This document shows, in pieces, positions 14,163-21,964 of a DNA stretch of 24,219 nucleotides (position 1 is the stretch's first letter; each line of letters starts with the position of its first letter). The notes under the pieces are model-generated. The model had not been told where the DNA came from, ran no database searches, and saw only the letters and a list, made by a program, of their open reading frames with translations. The DNA is from UBA1794 sp050946375. GTDB taxonomy: Bacteria > Bacteroidota > Bacteroidia > Bacteroidales > Bacteroidaceae. The stretch lies in NCBI GenBank assembly GCA_050946375.1, contig JBMNUT010000023.1, positions 1-24,219 on the forward strand, given 5' to 3'. The position numbers and the translations under genes are program-made.

Positions 14163-15470
14163 TTATTTCATAATCTTCAGTCTTCTTCCGGCACGTATGC
14201 TGGTTCCGCGCAAACCATTCCAGCGCTTGAGCTGAGAGACACTGACACCGTAACGTTTAGCTATGGTGGAAAGCGTTTCGCCACGACGTATGCGGTGATA
14301 ACGCACGGACGACTTTTTCTTCGTTGCAGTAGTGGTGGTCGTACTCTTCTGCGTAGCAGTCGTGGTAGCCTGCAAGGAAGCCTCGGTGGAAAGGCGCGAA
14401 GGATTGGCATAAGTATCAGCCATGTAGTTGTAAACCGAGTCGCCCAGCAACAGGAAGCGCACTATATGCTCCTCGGGAAGGCGCAGACTATAATTGCCAT
14501 CAGGTATGACATCGGCCTTATACTGAGGATTGAGGGCACGCACGGCTTCTATGTCGAGTCCGCATGCCCCGGCTATCTGCTCAAGATGAAGCCGTCGGCC
14601 GACCATGAGCGTATCACTTTTGAAGCTAAGATCAGCCTCCATGGGGCTTATTCCATGCTCGCAATAGTAGTTCATGACGTAATTTGCGGCAATGAAGGCA
14701 GGCACATAGCCACGTGTCTCACGGGGCAGATAAGAATAGATTTGCCAATAATCTTTTGCCCCGCCGGCGCGATGAATGGCTTTATTCACGTTTTGCGGAC
14801 CACAGTTGTAGGCAGCCAGCGCAAGAGTCCAGTCGCCGAAGATGTGATATAGGTCGCGCAAGTAGCGCGCGGCAGCATAGGAGGACTTGATGGGGTCGCG
14901 ACGTTCGTCGAGAAGACTGTTGGTCGTCAAGCCATACTGCTGCGCGGTGGTAATCATAAACTGCCAAAGGCCGGTAGCTCCCACGCGGGAAACGGCCGTA
15001 GGATTAAGCGACGATTCGACGATAGGCAGATATTTGAGCTCAATGGGCAAGCCGTAGGCGTCAAGAGCCTCTTCGAATATAGGAATATAGAAGTTGGCGG
15101 AAGCCAATAAGTACGACACTTGTCTCCGTCCCTGCTTGGTGTAGGCATCAATACATTTGCGCACTACGCTATTGTAAGGCATGGGAATGACGGTAGGAAG
15201 AAGCGCGAGACGCTCAGCGATGACCGAGTCGGGCGTATAAGGGTCGGCGTCTGCAGGCGTACACTCGTCGGGGAAATGAAGAAACTTCTGCGCACTCCAC
15301 TGGCGGAGAATACTGTCGATGTCGGCAAGCATGCCGTCGGGTATGAGAAAGTCGTCGTCGGCTGTGACAGCGGCAGTAACTGCAGAAGTGTCGGCCGGCA
15401 AGGAGGTAGCCCAAACGGCGTGACTCGCGGGTAGAAGAGTAAGGAGGGTTATAATCAGGGTCTTCTTCAT
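14163..15470 (-). CDS. mltD: Membrane-bound lytic murein transglycosylase D-like, SLT plus LysM
   Basis: This enzyme cleaves peptidoglycan glycan strands to anhydromuropeptides in the periplasm. It has 435 residues. An N-terminal signal peptide (MKKTLIITLLTLLPASHAVWA) lacks a lipobox Cys, so it is probably secreted rather than a lipoprotein. The SLT domain spans about residues 125-270. The catalytic Glu152 lies in LPIVESSLNPTAVSRVGATGLWQFM-type sequence, followed by DPIKSSYAAARYL and ALAAYNCGPQNV. A linker of mostly Thr and Ala (about 368-384) leads to one LysM domain at about 388-433 (RYHRIRRGETLSTIAKRYGV), which binds glycan. It is the last gene of the leftward operon, 43 nt after DUF5683. 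Chromosome-partitioning genes share its transcript, suggesting coordinated growth and segregation, although this order may simply be conserved in the group. Confidence 0.9.
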   Translation of the reverse strand: MKKTLIITLLTLLPASHAVWATSLPADTSAVTAAVTADDDFLIPDGMLADIDSILRQWSAQKFLHFPDECTPADADPYTPDSVIAERLALLPTVIPMPYNSVVRKCIDAYTKQGRRQVSYLLASANFYIPIFEEALDAYGLPIELKYLPIVESSLNPTAVSRVGATGLWQFMITTAQQYGLTTNSLLDERRDPIKSSYAAARYLRDLYHIFGDWTLALAAYNCGPQNVNKAIHRAGGAKDYWQIYSYLPRETRGYVPAFIAANYVMNYYCEHGISPMEADLSFKSDTLMVGRRLHLEQIAGACGLDIEAVRALNPQYKADVIPDGNYSLRLPEEHIVRFLLLGDSVYNYMADTYANPSRLSTEASLQATTTATQKSTTTTTATKKKSSVRYHRIRRGETLSTIAKRYGVSVSQLKRWNGLRGTSIRAGRRLKIMK

Positions 15471-15513
15471 GATGATATTTCTGGTGTATGTATCTCTATG
15501 TATATATGTATGT

Positions 15514-16386
15514 TCAGAAGTTTACGCTGCACTGAAGGCTCACGGAGCGGTTGTTGGTGTGCCTGTCGAGGTTGACGGTCGGACTAAGATGCATGGATAT
15601 GTCGGGAGTAATGTCGAAGCTACTCAGCTCGGCATCGACATAGGCATCGATGATAGACACGACGTAAACCGCAATAAAGGCTATAATACTGAGGTCCCGC
15701 TGGCGCCGGAAAGCGTTGCGCTTGTTGCGGAAAACAGACTTGAGCCAGTCTTCGCGCCCCTCGGTACGATAGTTGATGGGAAGAAAATCGAGGTAACTAT
15801 CGGTCTTGGGGTCGTCGTCCATGATGTCGAGGTAGGCTTGGGAATAATCATCATAGTACTTGGTATTCCAGGAAAGCGCATAGGCGCATCCGAGAAATCC
15901 GCCGTAAATGATGGGTAACTTCCAGAACTTCCGGTTGTATATCTGTCCTGCTCCGGGGAATATGGCAGCAAGCCAGGTCGCTTTCCGCGAGTCAGGTATG
16001 AAGGCCTGTTTGATAGTTTTGGCAAGTGCCTGTGCAGCCGAGTCGAGTTTTTGCTCTGCCTTACGATTGGGCGCATAGAGGAGCATACTGTCACCGACTG
16101 CCGGATTATCGAGCTGCCGGAGGCTGTCGGCGACAAGAGTATCGGCGGCAGCACCAGCGGCATTCGCCTCCCGTTTGCGCTCGGCACGCGACTTGGCGGG
16201 AGGTATGCTGTCGGCAGTAGCCGTATCAACTGTGGCAGCTCGCTTCAGGGTGGCACGCGCTGCTGCGGTAGTGTCCGGCTCCTGGGGAAAAGCGGCGGCA
16301 CGTGCGGAAAGCGGCTGCAAGGCTGCTATGAAAAAGGCGAGCAGCAGCGCGCAAAGAGGATGCGTATATTTCAGCTGGCGACTCAT
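15514..16386 (-). CDS. DUF5683 family membrane protein
   Basis: This 290-residue protein is of unknown function. It has an N-terminal hydrophobic segment ending in ARA (HPLCALLLAFFIAALQPLSARA), probably a signal peptide or anchor. A low-complexity Ala/Thr/Arg stretch follows to about residue 135. The conserved core has FPGAGQIYNRKFWKLPIIYGGF followed by a hydrophobic segment. A second hydrophobic segment lies near LSIIAFIAVYVVSIIDAYVDAEL. This pattern matches the Bacteroidetes DUF5683 family. I start at ATG 16386, which overlaps the parB stop by 4 nt (ATGA); an in-frame extension further upstream runs through parB and is not credible. The protein is therefore translationally coupled to ParB. 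Its place between parB and a lytic transglycosylase suggests a cell envelope role, but nothing in it indicates an enzyme. Confidence 0.82.
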   Translation of the reverse strand: MSRQLKYTHPLCALLLAFFIAALQPLSARAAAFPQEPDTTAAARATLKRAATVDTATADSIPPAKSRAERKREANAAGAAADTLVADSLRQLDNPAVGDSMLLYAPNRKAEQKLDSAAQALAKTIKQAFIPDSRKATWLAAIFPGAGQIYNRKFWKLPIIYGGFLGCAYALSWNTKYYDDYSQAYLDIMDDDPKTDSYLDFLPINYRTEGREDWLKSVFRNKRNAFRRQRDLSIIAFIAVYVVSIIDAYVDAELSSFDITPDISMHLSPTVNLDRHTNNRSVSLQCSVNF

Positions 16387-17285
16387 TCTTTCAGTTTGTC
16401 GAAGAGTGCAATGATGCGTTCGAGGTCTTGTTCGTTTTCGAAAGCAAGGGTTATTTTGCCTTTTCCCTGTGCATTGCAAGTGAGCTGCACGGGAGTTTGG
16501 AAATAGCTTGCCAAGTGTTCGCGCAAGAGGGCGAAGTCGGCATGTGCCTTGTCAGAGGTGCTTTTGGGCTTGGCCGCAGTTTGTTTTTTCAGCGTAGCCA
16601 ACGACTCTCCGGCATTAAGCCCCTTGACGAGTTCTTCCACCTTACGCACGGAGTATTTTTCGTGGAGTATGTCATTGTAGAGCTTCATCTGCAATTTGGG
16701 GTCATCGAGCGCAATGAGAGCCCGTGCGTGCCCCATGTCTATCTCTTTGTTCTGGAGTCCGACCTGTATTTGTGCGGGCAACTTGAGCAGACGCAGATAG
16801 TTGGCTATGGTCGTGCGCTTCTTGCCGACGCGGTCGCTGAGCCGCTCCTGGGTGAGTCCGTACTGCTCGATGAGATGTTGATAGGCAAGCGCGATTTCCA
16901 AGGAGTTAAGGTCTTCGCGCTGAATGTTCTCGATAAGCGCCATTTCCATCACGTTTTCGTCGTCGGCGGTGCGGATGTATGCGGTAATGGTCTTCAGCCC
17001 TGCCAGCTGGGAAGCCCGGAAGCGACGCTCGCCGGCTATAATCTGGTATTGCCCGGCATCTATTTTGCGCAAAGTGATGGGCTGTATGATGCCTATTTCG
17101 CGTATGCTGTCGGCCAGTTCCTGCAGCGACTCGGGGTCGAACTCACGGCGTGGCTGGTCGGGATTGGGCACAATCTTGGAGAGTTCGACCTCGTTGATGG
17201 AGGAGGAACCTTGCGTCTTTATTTCGTCGGTGCTGATGAGTGCGTCGAGCCCTCTGCCCAGTTGGAATTTCTTGTGTACTGCCAT
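16383..17285 (-). CDS. parB: Chromosome-partitioning protein ParB
   Basis: ParB binds parS sites near the origin, uses CTP to clamp and spread on DNA, and is moved by ParA. This 300-residue protein has all the chromosomal ParB landmarks. They are an N-terminal ParA-interacting motif (LGRGLDALI, residues 9-17), the nucleotide-binding motif GERRFRAS (85-92), ENIQREDLN (119-127), a helix-turn-helix including LTQERLSDRVGKKRTTIANYLRLLKLP (about 144-170), and a C-terminal dimerisation segment (ITLAFENEQDLERIIALFDKL). It lies 29 nt after parA and overlaps DUF5683 by 4 nt. No perfect parS 16-mer was found by eye in the window. Weak matches lie at 2245-2260 and, as separated halves, at 18256-18288. 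Confidence 0.95.
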   Translation of the reverse strand: MAVHKKFQLGRGLDALISTDEIKTQGSSSINEVELSKIVPNPDQPRREFDPESLQELADSIREIGIIQPITLRKIDAGQYQIIAGERRFRASQLAGLKTITAYIRTADDENVMEMALIENIQREDLNSLEIALAYQHLIEQYGLTQERLSDRVGKKRTTIANYLRLLKLPAQIQVGLQNKEIDMGHARALIALDDPKLQMKLYNDILHEKYSVRKVEELVKGLNAGESLATLKKQTAAKPKSTSDKAHADFALLREHLASYFQTPVQLTCNAQGKGKITLAFENEQDLERIIALFDKLKE

Positions 17286-17314
17286 GTTTGTTATCTCTCC
17301 CTATTGTTAATGTT

Positions 17315-18118
17315 TCAGGCTTCCGCATTGCCGTTCTGAGGCTGCTGGGCACTGCGTTCGTTGCGGCTGATGATTTCTTTGGCCAGAGCCAGATAATTGC
17401 GCGAGCCGGCCGAGTCGGCATCGAAGAGTATGGAGGGCTGACCGTGGCTCTGCGCCTCGCTGATTTTCACGTTGCGCTGAATGACCGTTTCGAATACAAG
17501 TTCCTGGAAATGGCGCTTTACCTCGTCGTAGACCTGATTGGCCAGTCTGAGGCGTGAGTCGTACATCGTCAGCAGAAAGCCTTCTATTTCGAGAAGGGGG
17601 TTCAAACGGGTTTTGATGATTTTAATGGTATTAAGCAACTTGCTGATGCCTTCCAATGCGAAATATTCGCACTGCACGGGGATGATGACCGAGTCGGCGG
17701 CCGTCAGCGCGTTGACGGTGATGTTGCCCAACGAAGGGGAACAATCGATGAGCACATAGTCGTATTCATCTTTCAGGGGCTTGATCAGATTATACATCTT
17801 GCGCTCGCGGTTATCCTGCTTGAGCAGCTCGATTTCGGCCCCCACCAGGTCGATGTGGGAAGCAATGATGTCCAATCCCTCGATATCCGTAGTGTAAATA
17901 GCTTCATGCGGGTCCACTTCCCCCATAATGCATTCGTAAATGCTGCATTCCACTTCTTTGATGTCCACGCCCAGCCCGGAGGAAGCGTTTGCTTGCGGGT
18001 CGGCATCGATGACAAGTACCTTCTTTTCCAACGTTGCCAGCGAAGCGGCTAAGTTAATGGTCGTAGTGGTTTTCCCCACTCCGCCTTTTTGGTTTGCCAA
18101 TGCGATTGTTTTTCCCAT
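17315..18118 (-). CDS. parA: Chromosome-partitioning ATPase ParA
   Basis: This 267-residue Walker-type ATPase (Soj/ParA) binds the nucleoid and drives ParB-parS segregation. The deviant Walker A motif KGGVGKTTT starts at residue 11, with the signature Lys11 as well as Lys16. VLVIDADPQANASSGLGV follows near residue 34, and VLIDCSPSLGN is the Walker B region near residue 122. Family length and the C-terminal helix with basic residues fit. It is the first gene of the leftward operon parA-parB-DUF5683-mltD and is divergent from surE. The last residues are Gln- and Asn-rich and differ from the core, which is common in the family. The TATCTTTG promoter element lies about 125 nt upstream. Confidence 0.95.
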   Translation of the reverse strand: MGKTIALANQKGGVGKTTTTINLAASLATLEKKVLVIDADPQANASSGLGVDIKEVECSIYECIMGEVDPHEAIYTTDIEGLDIIASHIDLVGAEIELLKQDNRERKMYNLIKPLKDEYDYVLIDCSPSLGNITVNALTAADSVIIPVQCEYFALEGISKLLNTIKIIKTRLNPLLEIEGFLLTMYDSRLRLANQVYDEVKRHFQELVFETVIQRNVKISEAQSHGQPSILFDADSAGSRNYLALAKEIISRNERSAQQPQNGNAEA

Positions 18119-18207
18119 TATAATCTGTGCGTTTTTTTCTTTTCCGGCACAAAGGAACGGATTATTTCATTTCCCTCATTCGTCCAAGAGGCCAGAAAAG
18201 CCTCATC

Positions 18208-18235
18208 TGTTGATAAGTCGCTTTTTTGTGGATAA
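18208..18235 (-). promoter_or_regulatory. DnaA-box match upstream of parA
   Basis: TGTGGATAA at 18227-18235 is a perfect copy of the DnaA box TTATCCACA read on the minus strand. TGTTGATAA at 18208-18216 matches at 8 of 9. Both lie within the parA leader, 7 nt or more downstream of its -7 element. Two boxes alone do not make an origin; they may allow DnaA control of parAB. Confidence 0.45.
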
Positions 18236-18241
18236 CGGGGG

Positions 18242-18249
18242 CAAAGATA
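18242..18249 (-). promoter_or_regulatory. -7 element of the parA promoter
   Basis: On the minus strand this reads TATCTTTG, a perfect TAnnTTTG. No TTTG -33 element is present at the usual spacing; instead that position is filled by the palindromic region 18256-18288. Confidence 0.6.
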
Positions 18250-18255
18250 GTTTTT

Positions 18256-18288
18256 TTCCACGGAACGCGTTTCATCTGCGTGGAACAT
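18256..18288. promoter_or_regulatory. Nested inverted repeats in the parA-surE intergenic region
   Basis: TTCCACG at 18256-18262 and CGTGGAA at 18279-18285 are a perfect inverted pair 16 nt apart, enclosing the palindrome AACGCGTT at 18264-18271. The outer arms resemble the halves of the ParB parS consensus (TTTCACG and CGTGAAA) but are separated instead of abutting. It covers the -33 position of the parA promoter, a good place for autoregulation by ParA or ParB. Confidence 0.4.
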
Positions 18289-18322
18289 TTTTAATCAGCC
18301 TGCGCCTCTTTCACATTCTTTC

Positions 18323-18353
18323 TTTGCAAAGCCGCCCTTTTTCCCTATCTTTG
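18323..18353 (+). promoter_or_regulatory. Promoter of surE-lpxB
   Basis: TTTG at 18323-18326 and TATCTTTG at 18346-18353 are 19 nt apart, a textbook Bacteroidetes promoter. The surE start codon is about 105 nt downstream. Confidence 0.7.
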
Positions 18354-18458
18354 CCCAAAGAAAAGTACAGGAGCTTTTCACGAAAAGCCCCGCCGCTTCG
18401 TCCGAAAAGTGCCTGCACCTCCCAAGCAAAGCCCTTTCCTTAATACAAATAACTCCAT

Positions 18459-19229
18459 ATGAGACGTCCTCTGATACTTATATCGAACGACGACAGTCTG
18501 CTGGCCCGCGGTATCAACGAGCTGGTGCGCTTCGCCAGTTCGTTTGGCGACGTTGTCGTTGTCGCCCCCGACCGTCCACGCTCCGGCGCAGCCGGAAGCA
18601 TCACTTCCGCCAAGCCCGTACGGCTGAAACTCGTACACCGCGAACCATGGATGCAGGTATATTCCTGCACCGGAACGCCCGTCGACTGCATCAAGCTGGC
18701 CAAATACGCCCTGCTCCAGCACAAGCCCGACCTGATTCTGGGAGGCATCAACCACGGAGACAACTCGGGTATCAACGTGCACTACTCAGGCACGATGGGC
18801 ATAGTCATGGAAGGATGCATCTGCGGCATACCGTCCATCGGATTTTCCATCGACGACCACCGGCCGGAAGCACGCTTCGACCACTGCGAACAAGTCATAA
18901 AAGACCTCATCGGCAAGGTGCTGGCCGAAGGACTGCCCAAGGGAGTTTGCCTGAACGTGAACTTCCCCGCCGAAGGCCCCCTGCAAGGCGTACGCCTCTG
19001 CCGCCAGTCGTGCGGACAATGGATCAACGAATGGATCGAGCGGGAGCACCCCAAAGGCGGAAAATACTACTGGCTCACGGGCAACCTCTCCATCGAAAAC
19101 CCGGAAGACACCGACACCGACCACTACGCCCTGCAGCACGGCTACGCAGCCATTACGCCCATCCGCATCGACCTCACGGCATACGACGCATGGGAGCAGC
19201 TCAACAAAACGTTCATCGACCCACAATGA
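18459..19229 (+). CDS. surE: 5'/3'-nucleotidase SurE
   Basis: SurE is a metal-dependent cytoplasmic nucleoside monophosphatase linked to stationary-phase and stress survival. The 256-residue protein has the N-terminal metal motif LISNDDS (Asn10, Asp11, Asp12), APDRPRSGAAGSIT with the conserved Ser42, and GGINHGDNSG followed by VHYSGTMGIVMEG, the family hallmark. The residue after the two Asp is Ser instead of the common Gly, a mild change seen in some members. The start at ATG 18459 matches the family N-terminus. The stop codon overlaps the lpxB start (ATGA at 19226-19229), so the pair is translationally coupled. The pairing with lpxB links nucleotide housekeeping with lipid A synthesis only by shared transcription; no direct biochemical link is known to me. 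Confidence 0.95.
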   Translation: MRRPLILISNDDSLLARGINELVRFASSFGDVVVVAPDRPRSGAAGSITSAKPVRLKLVHREPWMQVYSCTGTPVDCIKLAKYALLQHKPDLILGGINHGDNSGINVHYSGTMGIVMEGCICGIPSIGFSIDDHRPEARFDHCEQVIKDLIGKVLAEGLPKGVCLNVNFPAEGPLQGVRLCRQSCGQWINEWIEREHPKGGKYYWLTGNLSIENPEDTDTDHYALQHGYAAITPIRIDLTAYDAWEQLNKTFIDPQ

Positions 19230-20395
19230 AATACTACCTCATAGCAGGCGAAGCCTCAGGCGACCTGCACGCCTCACGCCTGATGCAGGCACTCAAGGCG
19301 GAAGACCCCGAAGCCGAATTCCGATTTGTAGGAGGGGACATGATGGCCGCCTGCGGAGGAACATGCCTCAGGCACTACAAGGAAATTGCCTACATGGGAT
19401 TCATTCCCGTGCTGACCCATGCCCGCGTCATACTCAAGAGCATGCGCCAGTGCAAGGAAGATGTGCTCCGCTACCGGCCGGACTGCCTGATTCTCATCGA
19501 CTACCCCGGCTTCAACCTCTCCATAGCGCAGTACGTCAAGGCAAACTCCGACATACCAGTCTACTACTACATATCGCCCAAAATATGGGCCTGGAAGGAA
19601 CATCGCATCAAAAACATCAAGCGCGACATCGACGAGCTGTTCTCCATTCTCCCCTTCGAGACCGACTTTTACCGGAAACACGATTATCCCATCCACTACA
19701 CAGGCAACCCCACCCGCGACGAGACGGCTGAATTCCTGGCCCGTTACGACGAAGATTTCACCGCATTCTGCACCCGAAACGGCCTGCGAGAGCAACCCAT
19801 CATCGCCCTTCTGGCAGGCAGTCGGAAGCAGGAGATAAAGGATAATCTGCCGCGCATGTTGGAGGCTGCCCGCAAGTTCCCCGGCTATCAATGCGTCGTA
19901 GCCGGCGCGCCGGGACTGACACTGGCCGATTATGCCCCCTACCTGGGCAAAAACCGCCACAGCACGCCATCGGTCAACCCGACCATACTCTACGGAGAAA
20001 CCTATCCCCTGCTCGTCCACAGCACGGCAGCCATGGTGACTTCCGGAACAGCTACGCTCGAAGCCGCACTCCTGCGCTGTCCGCAAGTCGTATGTTACTA
20101 CGCACCGCTCGGACCGCTCGTACGCTTGCTGCGGAAAATGTTGCTGAAAGTGGAATACATATCCCTGGTCAATCTGATTGGCGGCCGGGAAATTGTCAGC
20201 GAACTTGTAGCCGACGAAGCAAATCCCGAGCGCATCGCCCAAGAAATCAGCCGGCTTCTCCCCGGACAGCCGCAAAGGGAAGAGATGCTGAAAGGCTACG
20301 ACGAAGTCATACGCCGCCTGGGGCAGCCCGGCGCAGCGCAGCATACGGCCCGCGCCCTGCTGCATTGCCTCAGGGAGCAGAAGGCAACCCGCTGA
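19226..20395 (+). CDS. lpxB: Lipid-A-disaccharide synthase
   Basis: LpxB is a GT19 glycosyltransferase at the inner face of the inner membrane. It joins UDP-2,3-diacylglucosamine and lipid X to give the lipid A disaccharide 1-phosphate. The 389-residue length is typical. Recognisable motifs are YLIAGEASGDLHASRL at the N-terminus, FRFVGGDMM, KEIAYMGFIPVL, IDYPGFNLSIA, the highly conserved YYISPKIWAWKEHR, HYTGNPTRD, LLAGSRKQEI and VTSGTATLEAALLRCPQVVCY. ATG 19226 is fixed by the overlap with the surE stop and by the family N-terminus. Its presence shows a Gram-negative outer membrane. The last codons form the left arm of a hairpin that ends after the stop codon. Confidence 0.96.
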   Translation: MKYYLIAGEASGDLHASRLMQALKAEDPEAEFRFVGGDMMAACGGTCLRHYKEIAYMGFIPVLTHARVILKSMRQCKEDVLRYRPDCLILIDYPGFNLSIAQYVKANSDIPVYYYISPKIWAWKEHRIKNIKRDIDELFSILPFETDFYRKHDYPIHYTGNPTRDETAEFLARYDEDFTAFCTRNGLREQPIIALLAGSRKQEIKDNLPRMLEAARKFPGYQCVVAGAPGLTLADYAPYLGKNRHSTPSVNPTILYGETYPLLVHSTAAMVTSGTATLEAALLRCPQVVCYYAPLGPLVRLLRKMLLKVEYISLVNLIGGREIVSELVADEANPERIAQEISRLLPGQPQREEMLKGYDEVIRRLGQPGAAQHTARALLHCLREQKATR

Positions 20396-20481
20396 CGCCT
20401 CTCCCTGAGGTCGCTGATTTTTCCCTTGCAGGAAAATGGGAAAAGTCTTGCATCCGTTTCCAAAAAGCAGCAAGACTTTTT
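20369..20481 (+). terminator. Tandem hairpins terminating surE-lpxB
   Basis: CTCAGGGAG at 20369-20377 inside lpxB pairs with CTCCCTGAG at 20401-20409, and TTTTT follows nearby. A second hairpin pairs AAAAGTCTTGC at 20441-20451 with GCAAGACTTTT at 20470-20480 and ends in T residues. The second is the better candidate for the actual stop. Confidence 0.65.
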
Positions 20482-20573
20482 CGGAAAACCCTTTGTGCAG
20501 ATTATGCAAACAGTCGTAATACATTTTCGGACTACTTGCATTTATTATACCGATTACGCTTCACTCTCGTAGG

Positions 20574-20654
20574 CAGAAATAGGATGCAACTCGGCATAGT
20601 CAAGTCGAAAACTGCGTTTTCGTTTGCCACAACTCCCGCCTTTCACTATCTTTG
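20574..20654 (+). repeat. Dispersed promoter-bearing repeat, copy 2, with the aminotransferase promoter
   Basis: This copy shares CTCGGCATAGTCAAG (20590-20604) and flanking similarity with 5957-6040. It contains TTTG at 20623-20626 and TATCTTTG at 20647-20654, 20 nt apart, which form the promoter of the aminotransferase gene starting 80 nt downstream. The region 20396-20733 has no gene; it holds only the lpxB terminator and this repeat. Confidence 0.65.
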
Positions 20655-20733
20655 CCCCAATACTTACGCCACTTCTACCAGAAAGAAGCGTAACTAAAAA
20701 AGGAATTCAACTGTAGAAACTGAAAATTACCCC

Positions 20734-21933
20734 ATGCCGAACATCTCCATACGCGGCAACGAAATGCCCGAATCGCCTATCCGCAAACTGGCTCCACTGG
20801 CAGACGACGCCAAAAGACGCGGAATAAAAGTCTATCATCTCAACATCGGGCAACCTGACCTGCCCACTCCTCCGCAGGCAATAGAAGCCATCCGGAACAT
20901 CGACCGTACTATTCTGGAATACAGCCCCAGTGCCGGATACAGGAGCCTGAGGGAGAAGCTGACTGGATACTATGCAAAATTCAATATCCAGCTCGATGCC
21001 GACGATATCATCATCACCGCAGGAGGCTCGGAAGCGGTACTTTTCTCGTTTCTGGCCTGCCTGAATCCCGGCGACGAAATCATCGTTCCCGAGCCGGCCT
21101 ATGCGAACTACATGGCTTTTGCCATTTCCGCTGGAGCCGTCATACGCACCATCGCCACGACCATCGAAGAAGGTTTCGCACTGCCTAAGGTGGAACAGTT
21201 CGAAGAACTCATCAACGAGCGCACGAAGGCCATACTCATCTGCAACCCGAACAACCCCACCGGCTATCTGTACACCCGCCGGGAGATGAACCGCATTCGC
21301 GACATCGTGAAAAAGTACGACCTTTTCCTCTTTTCCGACGAGGTGTACCGCGAATTCATCTACACCGGTTCGCCCTACATCTCGGCCTGCCACTTGGAAG
21401 GCATCGAGCAAAACGTAGTACTCATCGACTCTGTCTCGAAACGCTACTCGGAATGCGGCATACGCATCGGCGCCCTCATCACAAAGAACGAACAGGTGCG
21501 GCAAGCCGTCATGAAGTTTTGCCAGGCACGCCTCAGTCCTCCCCTCATCGGGCAGATAGCTGCCGAAGCATCCATCGACACACCGGAAGAATACCTGCGC
21601 GAGACATACGACGAATATGTAGAACGCCGGAAATGCCTGATCGACGGTCTTAACCGAATACCAGGCGTATACTCGCCCATACCCATGGGAGCTTTCTACA
21701 CGGTGGCCAAACTGCCGGTGGACGACAGCGACGAGTTTTGCGCATGGTGTCTGTCCGACTTCAACTACGAAGGCGAGACAATCTTCATGGCACCGGCTTC
21801 CGGCTTCTATACTACCCCCGGAACAGGGAAAAACCAGGTGCGCATTGCCTACGTTCTGAAGAAAGAAGACCTGACAAGGGCACTGTTCATCCTGAAAAAG
21901 GCCCTCGAAGCATACCCCGGACGTACCGAATAA
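20734..21933 (+). CDS. PLP-dependent class I aminotransferase (aspartate aminotransferase family)
   Basis: This 399-residue cytoplasmic fold-type I enzyme transfers amino groups using pyridoxal phosphate. Visible motifs are NIGQPDLPTPP near the N-terminus, YSPSAGYRSLREKL, TAGGSEAV, NPNNPTGYLYTR with the Asn that contacts the cofactor, FSDEVYREFIY with the Asp-x-x-Tyr pair, and DSVSKRYSECGIRIG with the Schiff-base Lys236. An Arg in VRIAYVLKKEDL near the end fits the substrate carboxylate contact. Active-site residues are complete. The exact amino acid cannot be decided; aspartate, aromatic or other substrates are possible in this family. A LolC/E-type permease gene follows after 31 nt and is probably co-transcribed. 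The promoter is in the dispersed repeat upstream. Confidence 0.9.
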   Translation: MPNISIRGNEMPESPIRKLAPLADDAKRRGIKVYHLNIGQPDLPTPPQAIEAIRNIDRTILEYSPSAGYRSLREKLTGYYAKFNIQLDADDIIITAGGSEAVLFSFLACLNPGDEIIVPEPAYANYMAFAISAGAVIRTIATTIEEGFALPKVEQFEELINERTKAILICNPNNPTGYLYTRREMNRIRDIVKKYDLFLFSDEVYREFIYTGSPYISACHLEGIEQNVVLIDSVSKRYSECGIRIGALITKNEQVRQAVMKFCQARLSPPLIGQIAAEASIDTPEEYLRETYDEYVERRKCLIDGLNRIPGVYSPIPMGAFYTVAKLPVDDSDEFCAWCLSDFNYEGETIFMAPASGFYTTPGTGKNQVRIAYVLKKEDLTRALFILKKALEAYPGRTE

Positions 21934-21964
21934 TCTGACATAAGGCTTTCTCGGAGAATACCCA

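Noticed and set aside
18208..18285. Replication origin (oriC) call
   Set aside because: One perfect and one near DnaA box without a DnaA-trio, AT-rich unwinding region or dnaA nearby is not enough; kept as a finding only.
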